Source: an uncultured Clostridium sp.
Lineage (GTDB): Bacteria > Bacillota > Clostridia > Lachnospirales > Lachnospiraceae
Length of the DNA: 64,000 nt
Reading direction: 5' to 3'
NCBI GenBank assembly: GCA_902496665.1
Contig: CABVBU010000002.1
Span: 62,001 to 126,000 of the forward strand
In this document: positions 44,366-53,316 of the stretch, piece after piece
How positions within the stretch are numbered: position 1 is the first letter of the stretch
How the letters are laid out: each line of letters begins with the position of its first letter
Program-made: the position numbers and the translations under genes
The notes under the pieces: model-generated
Seen by the model: the letters and a program-made list of their open reading frames with translations, nothing else
Told to the model about the DNA's origin: nothing
Database searches by the model: none

Positions 44366-44538
44366 TTCCTGTCCGCAGACTGGGAGGATGGAATAGGAAG
44401 GGGGTTTGTCCCATCTGGAATTGTAAAAAAATGTAAGGAAATATAAGGAAAACTTTATGGCATCCGCTTAGTAGTTTGTCTATAATAATAATAGAACCCT
44501 TGACTTGCAATGCAAACATATGGAGAGGCGGTGTCATA

Positions 44539-45270
44539 ATGAGAAAAAAATTATTTGTCGTTTTGGGAATCTCCTGCCTGCTTCTGGTCGGTTGCCATAC
44601 TGTACCCAATGCTGCGCAGGAAACAAACACGATCGCCCCTACAGGTTATGCTTCTGAAGAGGTACAACGCATCTCTTTATTTTATGATGGTTCCCTGTAT
44701 TTGTACAATGCCACCGGCTTTGATCTCCCACAAAAGGAAAGTTGGGAGTTTTTGGGACAGATAGCCTTTGTGAATAATTTGGAATACCCTACAAAAGATT
44801 TAAACGGTACTCACTTAAACGTAGGGCAGGAGGTTTACCGGGATCCGGAATTTCCTCAAAAACTATATGTAAAGTATGATTCGGGTTTTGCACTCTTTGA
44901 AGCAGAAAAGGCTACAAAGGAAGAAACTGCGGAGTATCTTGATTATGTACATGCAGAAATTAGGCTGGCAACTTCTGACAGCCTTCAGCTGAAGCTTTCC
45001 AATGTCAGCAATGAAACGATAATCTATGGGGAAGCGTATACAATGGAGGTCTTTCGGGATGATAGATGGGAGAAACTTCCTGTTTTACCCAAAGATTATG
45101 GTTTTATAGAGATTGCCTACGAATTGGAACCCGGAGAATCTCGGTTTATGGATATAGATTTTGCATGGTTATACGGAGAACTCCAGAAAGGCAGATATAA
45201 AATGATAAAAGAGATTTATTTGCCGGACGGAAGAGTATATTCGGTACCGGCAGAATTTGAAATACAATAA
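44539..45270 (+). CDS. Lipoprotein with Ig-like domain, unknown function
   Basis: The 243-residue protein has a signal peptide and lipobox (LLLVGC, Cys at about residue 19), so it should be lipid-anchored on the outer face of the membrane. The second half (about 140-243) has the alternating pattern LQLKLSNVSNETIIYGEAY and later LEPGESRFMDIDFAWLYGEL, which resembles a bacterial Ig-like domain found in Clostridia. The start at 44539 has a GGAGAGGCGG site. It is a single-gene unit ending in a strong terminator. Function is unknown. Confidence 0.85.
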   Translation: MRKKLFVVLGISCLLLVGCHTVPNAAQETNTIAPTGYASEEVQRISLFYDGSLYLYNATGFDLPQKESWEFLGQIAFVNNLEYPTKDLNGTHLNVGQEVYRDPEFPQKLYVKYDSGFALFEAEKATKEETAEYLDYVHAEIRLATSDSLQLKLSNVSNETIIYGEAYTMEVFRDDRWEKLPVLPKDYGFIEIAYELEPGESRFMDIDFAWLYGELQKGRYKMIKEIYLPDGRVYSVPAEFEIQ

Positions 45271-45277
45271 AACATGA

Positions 45278-45334
45278 AGCCCCACCGGATTTCGAATGAC
45301 GACGTATCGTCACAGATATCCGGTGGGGCTTTTT
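45278..45334 (+). terminator. Terminator after the lipoprotein gene
   Basis: AGCCCCACCGGAT (45278-45290) pairs with ATCCGGTGGGGCT (45318-45330), followed by TTTTC. A smaller hairpin lies in the loop. Confidence 0.92.
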
Positions 45335-45479
45335 CTCTCGGTCAGATAAGATGTCTGCCTTTTTCGAGCGGCAAGTCATCGCAAGTTCATCACTATGGGA
45401 GTGAGACCTCCGGCGGGGAGAGACGTTCCTCGGGGATCACAGCGATTCTTTAAGAAATATCCGTAAAATAAAAATCGGT

Positions 45480-46097
45480 TTAATTCATCATGCGGAAAAG
45501 ACCAATGACCTTACCAAGGATCTCTACCTGGTCAAGAATGATCGGCTCCATCGAGGAATTCTCCGGCTGGAGACGGAAATGACCGTTTTCCTTATAGAAA
45601 GTTTTTACAGTTGCGGAATCGTCCACCAGAGCAACGACCTTATCGCCGTTTTCAGCGTTTGGCTGCTTTGCAACGATCACTTTATCACCGTTGTAGATTC
45701 CGGCTTCGATCATACTGTTTCCTTTTACCTTCAACATAAATACTTCCTTATTTGGGAGGATTCCTGCGGGAATCGGGAGATAATCTTCGATATTCTGTTC
45801 CGCAAGGATTGGCGTTCCGGCAGCGACCGTACCGATCACCGGCACGTTTACGAGTTCGCGTCGCGTCAGGGCGAAATCGTCATCAAGGATCTCGATCGTT
45901 CTCGGCTTTGTCGGATCACGACGGATATAGCCGTTTTTTTCCAAGGATTCCAGATGAGAGTGCACAGAGGAAGTGGACTTTAAGTGTACCGCTTCACAGA
46001 TCTCCCGCACAGCCGGCGGATAACCTTTCTTTAAGATCATTTCTTTTATATATTCAAGTATTTCTCTCTGTTTATCAGTAATTTTTCCCTGACTCAT
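45480..46097 (-). CDS. lexA: SOS repressor LexA
   Basis: LexA represses DNA damage genes and self-cleaves when RecA is activated. The 205-residue protein has an N-terminal winged helix (about residues 1-70), the Ala93-Gly94 cleavage site in GTVAAGTPI, Ser128 in GNSMIEAGI and Lys165 in TVKTFYK, all as expected. The ATG at 46097 has an AGGAGGGG site; the longer open frame upstream is not coding. Its promoter and several SOS boxes lie in the divergent region shared with the LysM gene, so it is autoregulated. Confidence 0.97.
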   Translation of the reverse strand: MSQGKITDKQREILEYIKEMILKKGYPPAVREICEAVHLKSTSSVHSHLESLEKNGYIRRDPTKPRTIEILDDDFALTRRELVNVPVIGTVAAGTPILAEQNIEDYLPIPAGILPNKEVFMLKVKGNSMIEAGIYNGDKVIVAKQPNAENGDKVVALVDDSATVKTFYKENGHFRLQPENSSMEPIILDQVEILGKVIGLFRMMN

Positions 46098-46211
46098 GAG
46101 ACCCCTCCTTTTTATATCACGGCGATTAGGAAAATGGCACAACCGCGCTTGCACGGGGAGACATTTGACGACCGCTGTTATAGACTGCAAGAATATTTTT
46201 TCTCTGTATAC

Positions 46212-46240
46212 ATAGTACCATAAAAAACGTGAAAAAGCAA
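46212..46240 (-). promoter_or_regulatory. lexA promoter overlapping an SOS box
   Basis: On the minus strand TTGCTT (46235-46240) and TACTAT (46212-46217) are 17 bases apart. The -35 box overlaps the SOS-like box at 46239-46250, as expected for autorepression. The leader to lexA is about 105 bases. Confidence 0.75.
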
Positions 46241-46334
46241 ACCTTTGTTCGAAGAAAATACCGAAAAAGAATTGACAAACATATGTTCGCATGGTAAAAT
46301 CTAAACCAGAACAGATGTTCTCGAACGTGAGTTT
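46239..46334. promoter_or_regulatory. Array of four SOS (LexA) boxes
   Basis: The Firmicutes box GAAC-N4-GTTC occurs exactly at 46309-46320. Single-mismatch copies lie at 46239-46250 (AAAC-N4-GTTC), 46277-46288 (AAAC-N4-GTTC) and 46323-46334 (GAAC-N4-GTTT). Boxes one and two overlap the lexA -35 element and the spacer of the LysM gene promoter, respectively. Confidence 0.85.
46272..46300 (+). promoter_or_regulatory. Promoter of the YneA-like gene
   Basis: TTGACA (46272-46277) and TAAAAT (46295-46300) are 17 bases apart, with an SOS box in the spacer. Confidence 0.85.
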
Positions 46335-46364
46335 GCACTTGCTGAATACAAAGGAGGAAAATGT

Positions 46365-46679
46365 ATGAAGAAGTATTTGATAGCCCTTGTTATGATCGTA
46401 ATGATTATGTCCTGTTTTTTTGGAAAGACCCTGGTAATGGCGAATGAGGAGAGCGACGATACCGTATATAATCGTTACTATACGACAATCGAAGTAGAAA
46501 AAGGTGATACGCTCTGGTCCATTGCGAAGATTTATTATCACCACTCCGGTATGTCCGTGCGGGAATACGTATATGAACTGAAGCTGATGAACGGAATGAT
46601 CTCCGATGAGATCCGTGCCGGGGATATGATCTCTGTGGAGTACTTTGCGGAGACTCCGGGGAATCCATATAAGAAATGA
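46365..46679 (+). CDS. LysM protein, YneA-like SOS cell division suppressor
   Basis: The 104-residue protein has one N-terminal hydrophobic segment (about residues 4-25) and a LysM domain (EVEKGDTLWSIAKIYYHHSG, about 44-63). This is the layout of YneA, which blocks septation after DNA damage in Bacillus and is encoded divergently from lexA. The promoter region carries several SOS boxes. YneA identity is inferred from architecture, size and location; direct sequence similarity outside LysM is not assessed. Confidence 0.85.
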   Translation: MKKYLIALVMIVMIMSCFFGKTLVMANEESDDTVYNRYYTTIEVEKGDTLWSIAKIYYHHSGMSVREYVYELKLMNGMISDEIRAGDMISVEYFAETPGNPYKK

Positions 46680-46747
46680 TATGAAACAAAAATGATATTT
46701 GACAGATACAGGTTCTGCGATAAGAACAGGATTTCTAAACGAAAAAC

Positions 46748-46790
46748 AAGATCCCGTGAACAGGTAAATGTTCTGGGATCTTATTCTTTC
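46748..46790 (+). terminator. Terminator after the YneA-like gene
   Basis: AAGATCCC (46748-46755) pairs with GGGATCTT (46775-46782), extended by GAAC/GTTC, followed by ATTCTTTC. Confidence 0.8.
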
Positions 46791-46818
46791 TAAAATGTGA
46801 AGCATTCATAGTTTATCT

Positions 46819-46841
46819 TGTGGGGGAGTGGACTCGAACTG
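46819..46841 (-). repeat. tRNA 3'-end-like fragment
   Basis: Read on the minus strand, this 23-base segment looks like the T-loop (TTCGAGTCC) and acceptor 3' half (CACTCCCCCACA) of a tRNA. The matching 5' half is absent upstream on that strand, so this is not a functional tRNA. It may be a leftover of an integration site or chance. The rest of the 304-base gap 46680-46983 holds the upstream terminator and the sbcD promoter; I see nothing else. Confidence 0.35.
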
Positions 46842-46919
46842 CTGTAAACATGAAGTAAAATACCAGCGGCAATATGCGGTAAAACGGGGGATGGAGTAAA
46901 TTCTTTGCGCAGCCTTTGC

Positions 46920-46948
46920 TTGATATTGCCGGTGCAAAACGGTAAAAT
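46920..46948 (+). promoter_or_regulatory. Promoter of sbcDC
   Basis: TTGATA (46920-46925) and TAAAAT (46943-46948) are spaced 17 bases apart. I see no good SOS box near it. Confidence 0.75.
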
Positions 46949-46983
46949 AGAATTAATAACAGTACTGACTACAGGAGGCACGA

Positions 46984-48117
46984 ATGAAATTATTCCATTT
47001 ATCAGATCTTCACATCGGAAAAAGAGTCAATGAATTTTCTATGATCGAAGACCAGAAATATATTCTTGAGAGAATCCTGGATCTGGTGGAAGCTGAGAAA
47101 CCGGATGGGATAATTCTTGCGGGAGATATTTACGATAAACAGATTCCGTCCGCGGAGGCGGTGCAGGTATTTGATACATTTATCACAAAGCTTGCAGAGA
47201 AAGAGCTTCCTGTATTTATTATCAGCGGCAATCACGATTCGGCGGAAAGGCTGGCCTTTGGAGGCAGACTATTAGACAGCCGGGGAATTTATCTTTCACC
47301 TGTGTACGACGGAACGATCACTAAGATTCCGCTAAAAGACCAGTATGGGACTGTCTGGGTCCACCTGCTCCCATTTATCAGACCTTCGATCGTACGCCAC
47401 GTATTTGAGGACGAGGCGGACTCGGTCACCGATGTCCAGTCTGCGGTCCAGACGGTGATTCGCCATATGGAGATCGATCCGGCTGACAGAAATATCCTTG
47501 TGGCGCACCAGTTTGTCACAGGAGCTTTCCAATGCGGATCGGAGGATATCCAGGTCGGTGGTCTCGACAATATTGATGCGGCGGTATTTGAACTGTTTGA
47601 TTACACTGCACTTGGACATATCCATAGTCCCCAGAATGTGGGAAATGGCATGGTGAGGTATTGCGGCACACCTTTAAAATATTCGTTCTCGGAGGCGGAT
47701 CAGGAAAAATCCGTCACTGTGGTTGAACTGGAGAAGAAGGGAAATGTAATGACCCGTCTGCTGCCTTTAAGACCTATGAGGGATATGAGGAAGATCCGCG
47801 GAACGTATCTGGAGTTGACTGCCCGCCTGTTTTACCAGGATATGGACTGCAATGACTATATCCAGGTGACGCTGACGGATGAGGATGATGTTCCAGATGG
47901 TCTTCAGAAGCTGCGTGTGATCTACCCTAATATTATGCAGCTTCTATATGATAACAGAAGAACGAGAAACAGTCAGGAGATCAATGCAACCCAGGCAGTA
48001 GAGGAAAAGACAGAGATAGAACTGTTTCGTGAATTTTATGAACTCCAGAATAACCAGCCGATGACGAAACAACAGGAAGACTTTGCAGAACAATTGATCC
48101 GGGAGATAAAAGAATGA
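46984..48117 (+). CDS. sbcD: Exonuclease subunit SbcD
   Basis: SbcD is the Mre11-like nuclease of the SbcCD complex, which cuts DNA hairpins and processes double-strand ends. The 377-residue protein shows the metallophosphoesterase motifs HLSDLHIGK (about residues 5-13), LAGDIYD (about 45-51), ISGNHDS (about 80-86) and LGHIHSPQ (about 213-220). Its stop overlaps sbcC by four bases (ATGA). It has its own promoter, and an AGGAGG site lies just before the start. Confidence 0.96.
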   Translation: MKLFHLSDLHIGKRVNEFSMIEDQKYILERILDLVEAEKPDGIILAGDIYDKQIPSAEAVQVFDTFITKLAEKELPVFIISGNHDSAERLAFGGRLLDSRGIYLSPVYDGTITKIPLKDQYGTVWVHLLPFIRPSIVRHVFEDEADSVTDVQSAVQTVIRHMEIDPADRNILVAHQFVTGAFQCGSEDIQVGGLDNIDAAVFELFDYTALGHIHSPQNVGNGMVRYCGTPLKYSFSEADQEKSVTVVELEKKGNVMTRLLPLRPMRDMRKIRGTYLELTARLFYQDMDCNDYIQVTLTDEDDVPDGLQKLRVIYPNIMQLLYDNRRTRNSQEINATQAVEEKTEIELFREFYELQNNQPMTKQQEDFAEQLIREIKE

Positions 48118-50915
48118 AACCTAAGAAACTGGTGATCAGTGCTTTTGGCCCATATGCGGGAGAGAACACGGTCGACTTTGAAAAACTTGGAGAACATGGA
48201 CTTTACCTGATCACAGGTGATACAGGTGCCGGTAAGACGACAATCTTTGACGCGATTACATTTGCCCTGTACGGGGAGGCCAGCGGAACTGTGCGGGAGG
48301 CCGGAATGTTCCGAAGCAAGTATGCGAAGGCGGATACAGAAACATTTGTAGAACTGACCTTTACCTATCAGGGAAAAGATTATACTGTCAGAAGAAATCC
48401 TGAATACGAATGTCCGAAAAAGCGGGGAACCGGATTTACAACGAAAAAAGCGGAGGCAGAGCTGATCTATCCCGACGGACACCAGCCTGTCGTGAAGATG
48501 GGAGCGGTCACAAAGGCAGTGACAGAGCTTATGGGTCTTGACTACAAACAGTTCACCCAGATCGCGATGATTGCCCAGGGGGATTTCCAGAAGCTTCTGA
48601 TCGCGGGAACTGCTGACCGTGGAGAGATATTCCGGCAGATCTTCCACACGGAGATCTATCAGGCACTTCAGGGGCGGCTGAGAGATGAGGAGAGGCGCAG
48701 GAAAAAAGATTACGATGAACTGCGCCGGAGCATCGGCCAGTATCTGGATGATGCCTGCTTTGAGGAGGATCCGGCTGCAGAGCAGGAGTTCCTTACTTTG
48801 AAGAAGACTGGCTTTGAAGGAAAAACAACCGATGGAATCAATCTGCTGCGTGTGGAAACGGAAAAAGAAAAAACACACCTGGAAATGCTGGATAAGACAA
48901 TCCGTGACATGGAGGAACAGATCCGCCGCGTCAGCGAAAAAAAGGGAAAGGCAGCCCAGCTTCGCAGGATAACAGCTGAACTTGAAACAAAAAAGCAGGA
49001 ACTGGAACGCCTGAAGCCGGAGCATGAACAGGCACTTGCTGAGTGGAAACGAGCAGAAGAACAGTCGGAAATCCGTGAAAGAATGGCGGAAAAAATTCAG
49101 AAGCTGGAACTCAGCCGTCAGAGCTTTATGGAACTGGACGTGAAACGGGAAGAAAGCGGAAAAAAGGAAAAGACTCTTTCAAAGATCCGGACAGAAAGAA
49201 AAGAGAACGCAAGCCGGATCGGTCTTCTGCAAAAAGAACTGGAGAACGGACGTAGGGACAAAGAACGCGGTTCCGGAATCCTGGTGGAAAGGGAGAAACT
49301 TGCGCAGGAGAAAGAAGAACTTCTGCGCCGCAGAAAGGAATTGGGAGAACAGCTGAGCCGGGTGGATTCCGTGAACCAGGATCTCAAGATGGCCCAGAAA
49401 GAGTACAGAAGCGCTGTTGGCAGGCGTGATGAGACCCGCGGGATCTATGAACACCTGGAAAAGCTGTTTCTGGATGCACAGGCAGGTATTCTGGCAAAAG
49501 ACCTGGAGGAGGGAATGCCCTGCCCGGTATGTGGTTCCCTCCATCATCCGGATCTGGCAAAAACATCGATGATGATCCCGGATGAAAAAGAATTGAAACG
49601 GAGAGAGCAGGAAGCGGCACAGGCAGGAGAAAAAGTTCAGAGACTCAGTGAACGGGCAGGATTGTTAAAACAGAATCTGGATCGGGAAATGAGCAATGCA
49701 GCTGAACAGATCCGTGCGCTGAAAACGGAGAATGGAGATGAAACCTTGGCGGGCAGAACCCCTGAAGAGTTTTTGACTGCTGCTGGATCGATAATCAAAA
49801 AATTCGATGGGGAACTTCACGAGCTGGAAAACCGCATAAAATCAAACATGGAACAGCAGAAGGCACTGGACGCATTGGACGGGATAATCAACCGTCTGGA
49901 AAAGGCGTTGAATACCGCGAAAGAAACAGATAAGGACCTGGCTGTTTCAGAACAGGACCTGGTGACAGGACTGGTGATGTTACAGAAGCAGATTGAAGAA
50001 TCCCAGAGAAAACTGGAAGGCCAGAACGCCGCGGAGATCGAAGGAAATCTGCGTTCAATGAAATCCAGGAAGAAGGAATTGGATCAGGAAACGGCTGACG
50101 CGAAAAAGACTCTGGAGCGATATCAAAATCAGGAGGCAAGTCTTAACTCGGCGGTGAAAACACTGGAAAAGCAGATTCAGGAAACGGAGGATCTGCCGGA
50201 ACATGAACTTTCTGAGACGTTAGAACTGCTGGAAACGGAGAAGAGAGAAACCTCAAAGATCCGCGAAAAGATATATTCCGCTTTACACAATAATCGCAGG
50301 ATCTGTGAAGCTGTCTGTGGCCAGCAAAGCAGGATGGAACAGACGGAACTAGAATATATCTGGATCCATTCCCTGGCAGATACGGCAGGCGGGACATTGA
50401 GCGGAAAGAGCAAGATCGAATTGGAGACGTATGTCCAGATGGCGTATTTTGACCGGATCCTGCGGCGGGCGAATCTCCGTCTGATGACAATGAGCAGCGG
50501 TCAGTACGAGTTAAAGCGCAGAGAAAATCCGGAAAATAAAAAGGACAAGAGTGGATTGGAGCTGAATGTCATCGATCATTATAACGGAAGTGAGCGGAGC
50601 GTAAAGACGCTTTCCGGCGGCGAGACATTCCAGGCATCCCTTTCCCTGGCGCTGGGGCTTTCGGACGAGATCCAGTCCATGGCAGGCGGAATCCAGCTGG
50701 ATGCCATGTTTGTGGACGAGGGATTTGGCTCTCTGGATGAGGATTCGTTAAACCAGGCGGTGAAAGCATTAGGAAATCTTGCGGAAGGGAAAAAATTAGT
50801 CGGCATTATCTCCCATGTCTCCGAATTGAAAGACAGGATCGACAGGAAGATCATCGTAACCAAAAATCGAAGCCAGGAGGGAGTTGGAAGCAGCATAAGA
50901 GTGATTGGAAATTAA
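48114..50915 (+). CDS. sbcC: Exonuclease subunit SbcC
   Basis: SbcC is the Rad50-like SMC ATPase of SbcCD. The 933-residue protein has the N-terminal Walker A GDTGAGKTT (about residues 36-44), a long coiled coil broken by the zinc hook CPVC (about 471-474, within EGMPCPVCGSLHHP), and the ABC signature LSGGETFQASLSLALG (about 833-848). Walker B (MFVDEGFGSLDED, about 863-875) completes the site. The length is slightly below 1,000 residues, normal for Firmicutes. It follows sbcD with coupled translation. Confidence 0.96.
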   Translation: MKPKKLVISAFGPYAGENTVDFEKLGEHGLYLITGDTGAGKTTIFDAITFALYGEASGTVREAGMFRSKYAKADTETFVELTFTYQGKDYTVRRNPEYECPKKRGTGFTTKKAEAELIYPDGHQPVVKMGAVTKAVTELMGLDYKQFTQIAMIAQGDFQKLLIAGTADRGEIFRQIFHTEIYQALQGRLRDEERRRKKDYDELRRSIGQYLDDACFEEDPAAEQEFLTLKKTGFEGKTTDGINLLRVETEKEKTHLEMLDKTIRDMEEQIRRVSEKKGKAAQLRRITAELETKKQELERLKPEHEQALAEWKRAEEQSEIRERMAEKIQKLELSRQSFMELDVKREESGKKEKTLSKIRTERKENASRIGLLQKELENGRRDKERGSGILVEREKLAQEKEELLRRRKELGEQLSRVDSVNQDLKMAQKEYRSAVGRRDETRGIYEHLEKLFLDAQAGILAKDLEEGMPCPVCGSLHHPDLAKTSMMIPDEKELKRREQEAAQAGEKVQRLSERAGLLKQNLDREMSNAAEQIRALKTENGDETLAGRTPEEFLTAAGSIIKKFDGELHELENRIKSNMEQQKALDALDGIINRLEKALNTAKETDKDLAVSEQDLVTGLVMLQKQIEESQRKLEGQNAAEIEGNLRSMKSRKKELDQETADAKKTLERYQNQEASLNSAVKTLEKQIQETEDLPEHELSETLELLETEKRETSKIREKIYSALHNNRRICEAVCGQQSRMEQTELEYIWIHSLADTAGGTLSGKSKIELETYVQMAYFDRILRRANLRLMTMSSGQYELKRRENPENKKDKSGLELNVIDHYNGSERSVKTLSGGETFQASLSLALGLSDEIQSMAGGIQLDAMFVDEGFGSLDEDSLNQAVKALGNLAEGKKLVGIISHVSELKDRIDRKIIVTKNRSQEGVGSSIRVIGN

Positions 50916-51100
50916 AAACAGCATATCATGGATTATGCTGACTTGAAAATAAAATCCAGCGTAAAAGCGGGTTATTAAAAGATAGCATGGCTTATGAGTA
51001 CGAAGTATGATAAAATGAGTATAAAAGAAATGCTTGAAATGGATAAAAGAATACCTGTGGCGGCAGTGGTTGTCGATATATGCAGATAGGGGGAGAGATC

Positions 51101-53239
51101 ATGAAAAAGCAAAAGAGTGCGGTTATGAATCTTATACTGGTGCTTTGCATCGTAGTCGGGATCATAACGATCGCGTTATTTACCGCAGACCAGATGGGAT
51201 TTTTCCAGGGTGAACCAAAGCAGGAGATTAAGGCGGAGCATACTGGTGAAGACGATCCGATACTCCGGGTTGCCGCAGATTATGATTTTTGTCCGAATTC
51301 ATACTTTAACAGTGAAAATGAACTGACTGGTCTTTATATTGAAGTGATCACAGAGGTGGCAAACCGTCTTGGAATGAATCCTGTATTTTTGACGGATACC
51401 TGGATCAAGAGCCGCGAAAAACTTACAAATGGGGAAGCAGATGTTCTTCTTGGTCTGGAAATCTTTTCCAATATGGAGGGGACGCTGAGGACGATCCCAA
51501 TCTGTTCAGATGAGCTGTGTGTCTTTGGAAAAACCAAAGTGAACAGTGCGGCTGCTCTGGCGGGAAAAAGAGTCGCGCTTATGGCACGGTCCGTCATTAT
51601 AAGCACCTTTGACCTTCAATGTGAATATGTGGAGTATAATACCAATACGGATATCCTGGAGGCAGTAGAAAACGGGGAGGTGGATTACGCGATCTGCCAC
51701 GCCGCGGTTTCGGAAAAGACCATGGAAAAGAACAAGCTGGATCTGATCCGGGGTGTTACGATCATGAAGAGTTTTCCGGCGATGGCAGTAAAAGAATCAA
51801 ATCCTGAATTGCGGGAACAGCTGAATTCGGTTTTAAAGGATATGGCAGAAGACGGGACCTTATACCGCCTGAGAACAAAATGGATCGATGAATTTACAAA
51901 AGACCGGTCTTTTGCGGCAATCTGGAAAGAAAATCACGCATTTTATATCACCGCTGTGATGGCTACTCTGCTTTTGACCTGCATCACATTTCTGTTCCGG
52001 ATGAATGATAAAAAACAGGAAAAGTATATCTGTAAGCTTCTCGATTATCAGAAACAGCTGCAGATCTCAAACGAGGAGGCGGAGAAGGCAAGCCGGGTAA
52101 AAACGGAATTTCTGTCCCATATGTCCCATGATATCCGTACCCCGATCAATGGAATCATCGGAATGGCCCGGATGATCCGCAGGGATCCGGGGAATACGAA
52201 AAAGACATTGGAGTGCCTTGATAAGATCGATGTTGCGTCGAATCATCTGTTGTCGCTGATCAATGATGTTCTCGACATGAGTAAATTGGAGAGTGGAAAT
52301 GTAGAAGCGGAGCATGTTCCGTTTTCTCTGGACGAGGAGATGAAAAACATCCGTGTGATTGCGGATGATCAGGCGCAGGAAAAACATCTTCATGTGCTTT
52401 TTAATGTCGGTCAGATCCGGCACCGGTATCTGGTAGGAAGTCCGGGTCATCTTCGCCGGATTTTGTTGAATTTGTTCAGCAACGCGATAAAATACACGCC
52501 GGAGGATGGAACGATCTGTGTTACGGCGAAGGAGCTTCTGGGACATAACGGAAAGGCGGTCCTGGAATTTTGTGTGCAGGACAACGGAGTTGGAATAAGC
52601 CGTGAATTCATAGAAAAATATCTTTATAAGCCTTTTACCCAGGAAAGAGATTCGGCCCGCTCGAAATATCAGGGAACAGGACTTGGTCTCGCGATCGTAC
52701 ATAATCTGATCGATATTATGCAGGGGACAATCCGTGTGGACAGTGAGCCTGGCCGCGGAACGACGTTTACAGTGACACTTCCGTTTGATATCGGCACAGA
52801 ACCAGTTCAGACAGAGACAAGTGAAGTAAAAGCGGACTGCATTCGGGAAATGAAAGTTCTTCTCGTGGAGGACAATGCGCTGAACTGTGAGATCGCGCAG
52901 GCGCTTCTCGAGGAGTATGGAGCGGTTGTCACAACCGCAGCAGATGGACGGCAGGCAGTAGAACTGTTCAAAGCGTCCCCGGTTCATGGATTTGACGCGA
53001 TCTTAATGGACATTATGATGCCTGTCCTCGACGGACTTGCGGCATCCAGGGAGATCCGGCATTTGGCCAGAAAAGATGCTGCCTCGATCCCGATCATCGC
53101 AATGACAGCAAACGCGTTCGCGGAAGACCAGGAAAAGTCCTTTGACGCAGGAATGAACGAACATCTGACAAAACCGTTGGATCAGCATAAACTTTTGAAG
53201 GTCCTGGTAAAATATTATAAGAAGAAAAATGAATCATAG
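51101..53239 (+). CDS. BvgS-like hybrid sensor histidine kinase with solute-binding sensor
   Basis: The 712-residue protein has an N-terminal membrane helix (about residues 10-30) and an extracellular family 3 solute-binding domain (about 55-265) containing LRVAADYDFCPNSYFN and NGEADVLLGLEIF. After a second helix (about 282-302) come a HisKA domain with His343 in HMSHDIRTPINGI, an ATPase domain with GTGLGLAIV (about 527), and a receiver with the phosphorylatable Asp637 in FDAILMDIMMPV. No separate response regulator is adjacent. The ligand may be an amino acid (inference from the domain). The start at 51101 has GGGGGAGAG upstream. Confidence 0.94.
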   Translation: MKKQKSAVMNLILVLCIVVGIITIALFTADQMGFFQGEPKQEIKAEHTGEDDPILRVAADYDFCPNSYFNSENELTGLYIEVITEVANRLGMNPVFLTDTWIKSREKLTNGEADVLLGLEIFSNMEGTLRTIPICSDELCVFGKTKVNSAAALAGKRVALMARSVIISTFDLQCEYVEYNTNTDILEAVENGEVDYAICHAAVSEKTMEKNKLDLIRGVTIMKSFPAMAVKESNPELREQLNSVLKDMAEDGTLYRLRTKWIDEFTKDRSFAAIWKENHAFYITAVMATLLLTCITFLFRMNDKKQEKYICKLLDYQKQLQISNEEAEKASRVKTEFLSHMSHDIRTPINGIIGMARMIRRDPGNTKKTLECLDKIDVASNHLLSLINDVLDMSKLESGNVEAEHVPFSLDEEMKNIRVIADDQAQEKHLHVLFNVGQIRHRYLVGSPGHLRRILLNLFSNAIKYTPEDGTICVTAKELLGHNGKAVLEFCVQDNGVGISREFIEKYLYKPFTQERDSARSKYQGTGLGLAIVHNLIDIMQGTIRVDSEPGRGTTFTVTLPFDIGTEPVQTETSEVKADCIREMKVLLVEDNALNCEIAQALLEEYGAVVTTAADGRQAVELFKASPVHGFDAILMDIMMPVLDGLAASREIRHLARKDAASIPIIAMTANAFAEDQEKSFDAGMNEHLTKPLDQHKLLKVLVKYYKKKNES

Positions 53240-53250
53240 CTGCGTGAAAT

Positions 53251-53307
53251 AGATGAACATGGCTGCCGATCAGCAAAACACAAATACGGCAGCCATGTTC
53301 ATCTTTA
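53251..53307. terminator. Bidirectional terminator
   Basis: An 18-bp perfect stem (53251-53268 with 53287-53304) separates the convergent sensor kinase and tmcAL genes. It is followed by TTTAAG on the plus strand, and by ATTTCACGC on the minus strand, which is a poor T tract. It probably serves mainly the kinase gene. Confidence 0.8.
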
Positions 53308-53316
53308 AGACGGCAA

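Noticed and set aside
46098..46805. Long N-terminal extension of the lexA reading frame
   Set aside because: It would run through the promoters and SOS boxes and the divergent LysM gene; the ATG at 46097 has a strong ribosome site and gives the normal LexA length.
48036..49025. Minus-strand ORF opposite sbcD/sbcC
   Set aside because: It lies antisense to the conserved SbcC Walker A region and encodes no known fold.
52067..52987. Long minus-strand ORF opposite the hybrid kinase
   Set aside because: It is a shadow of the kinase coding frame; the product has no recognisable domain and no ribosome site, whereas the plus-strand protein has full kinase motifs.
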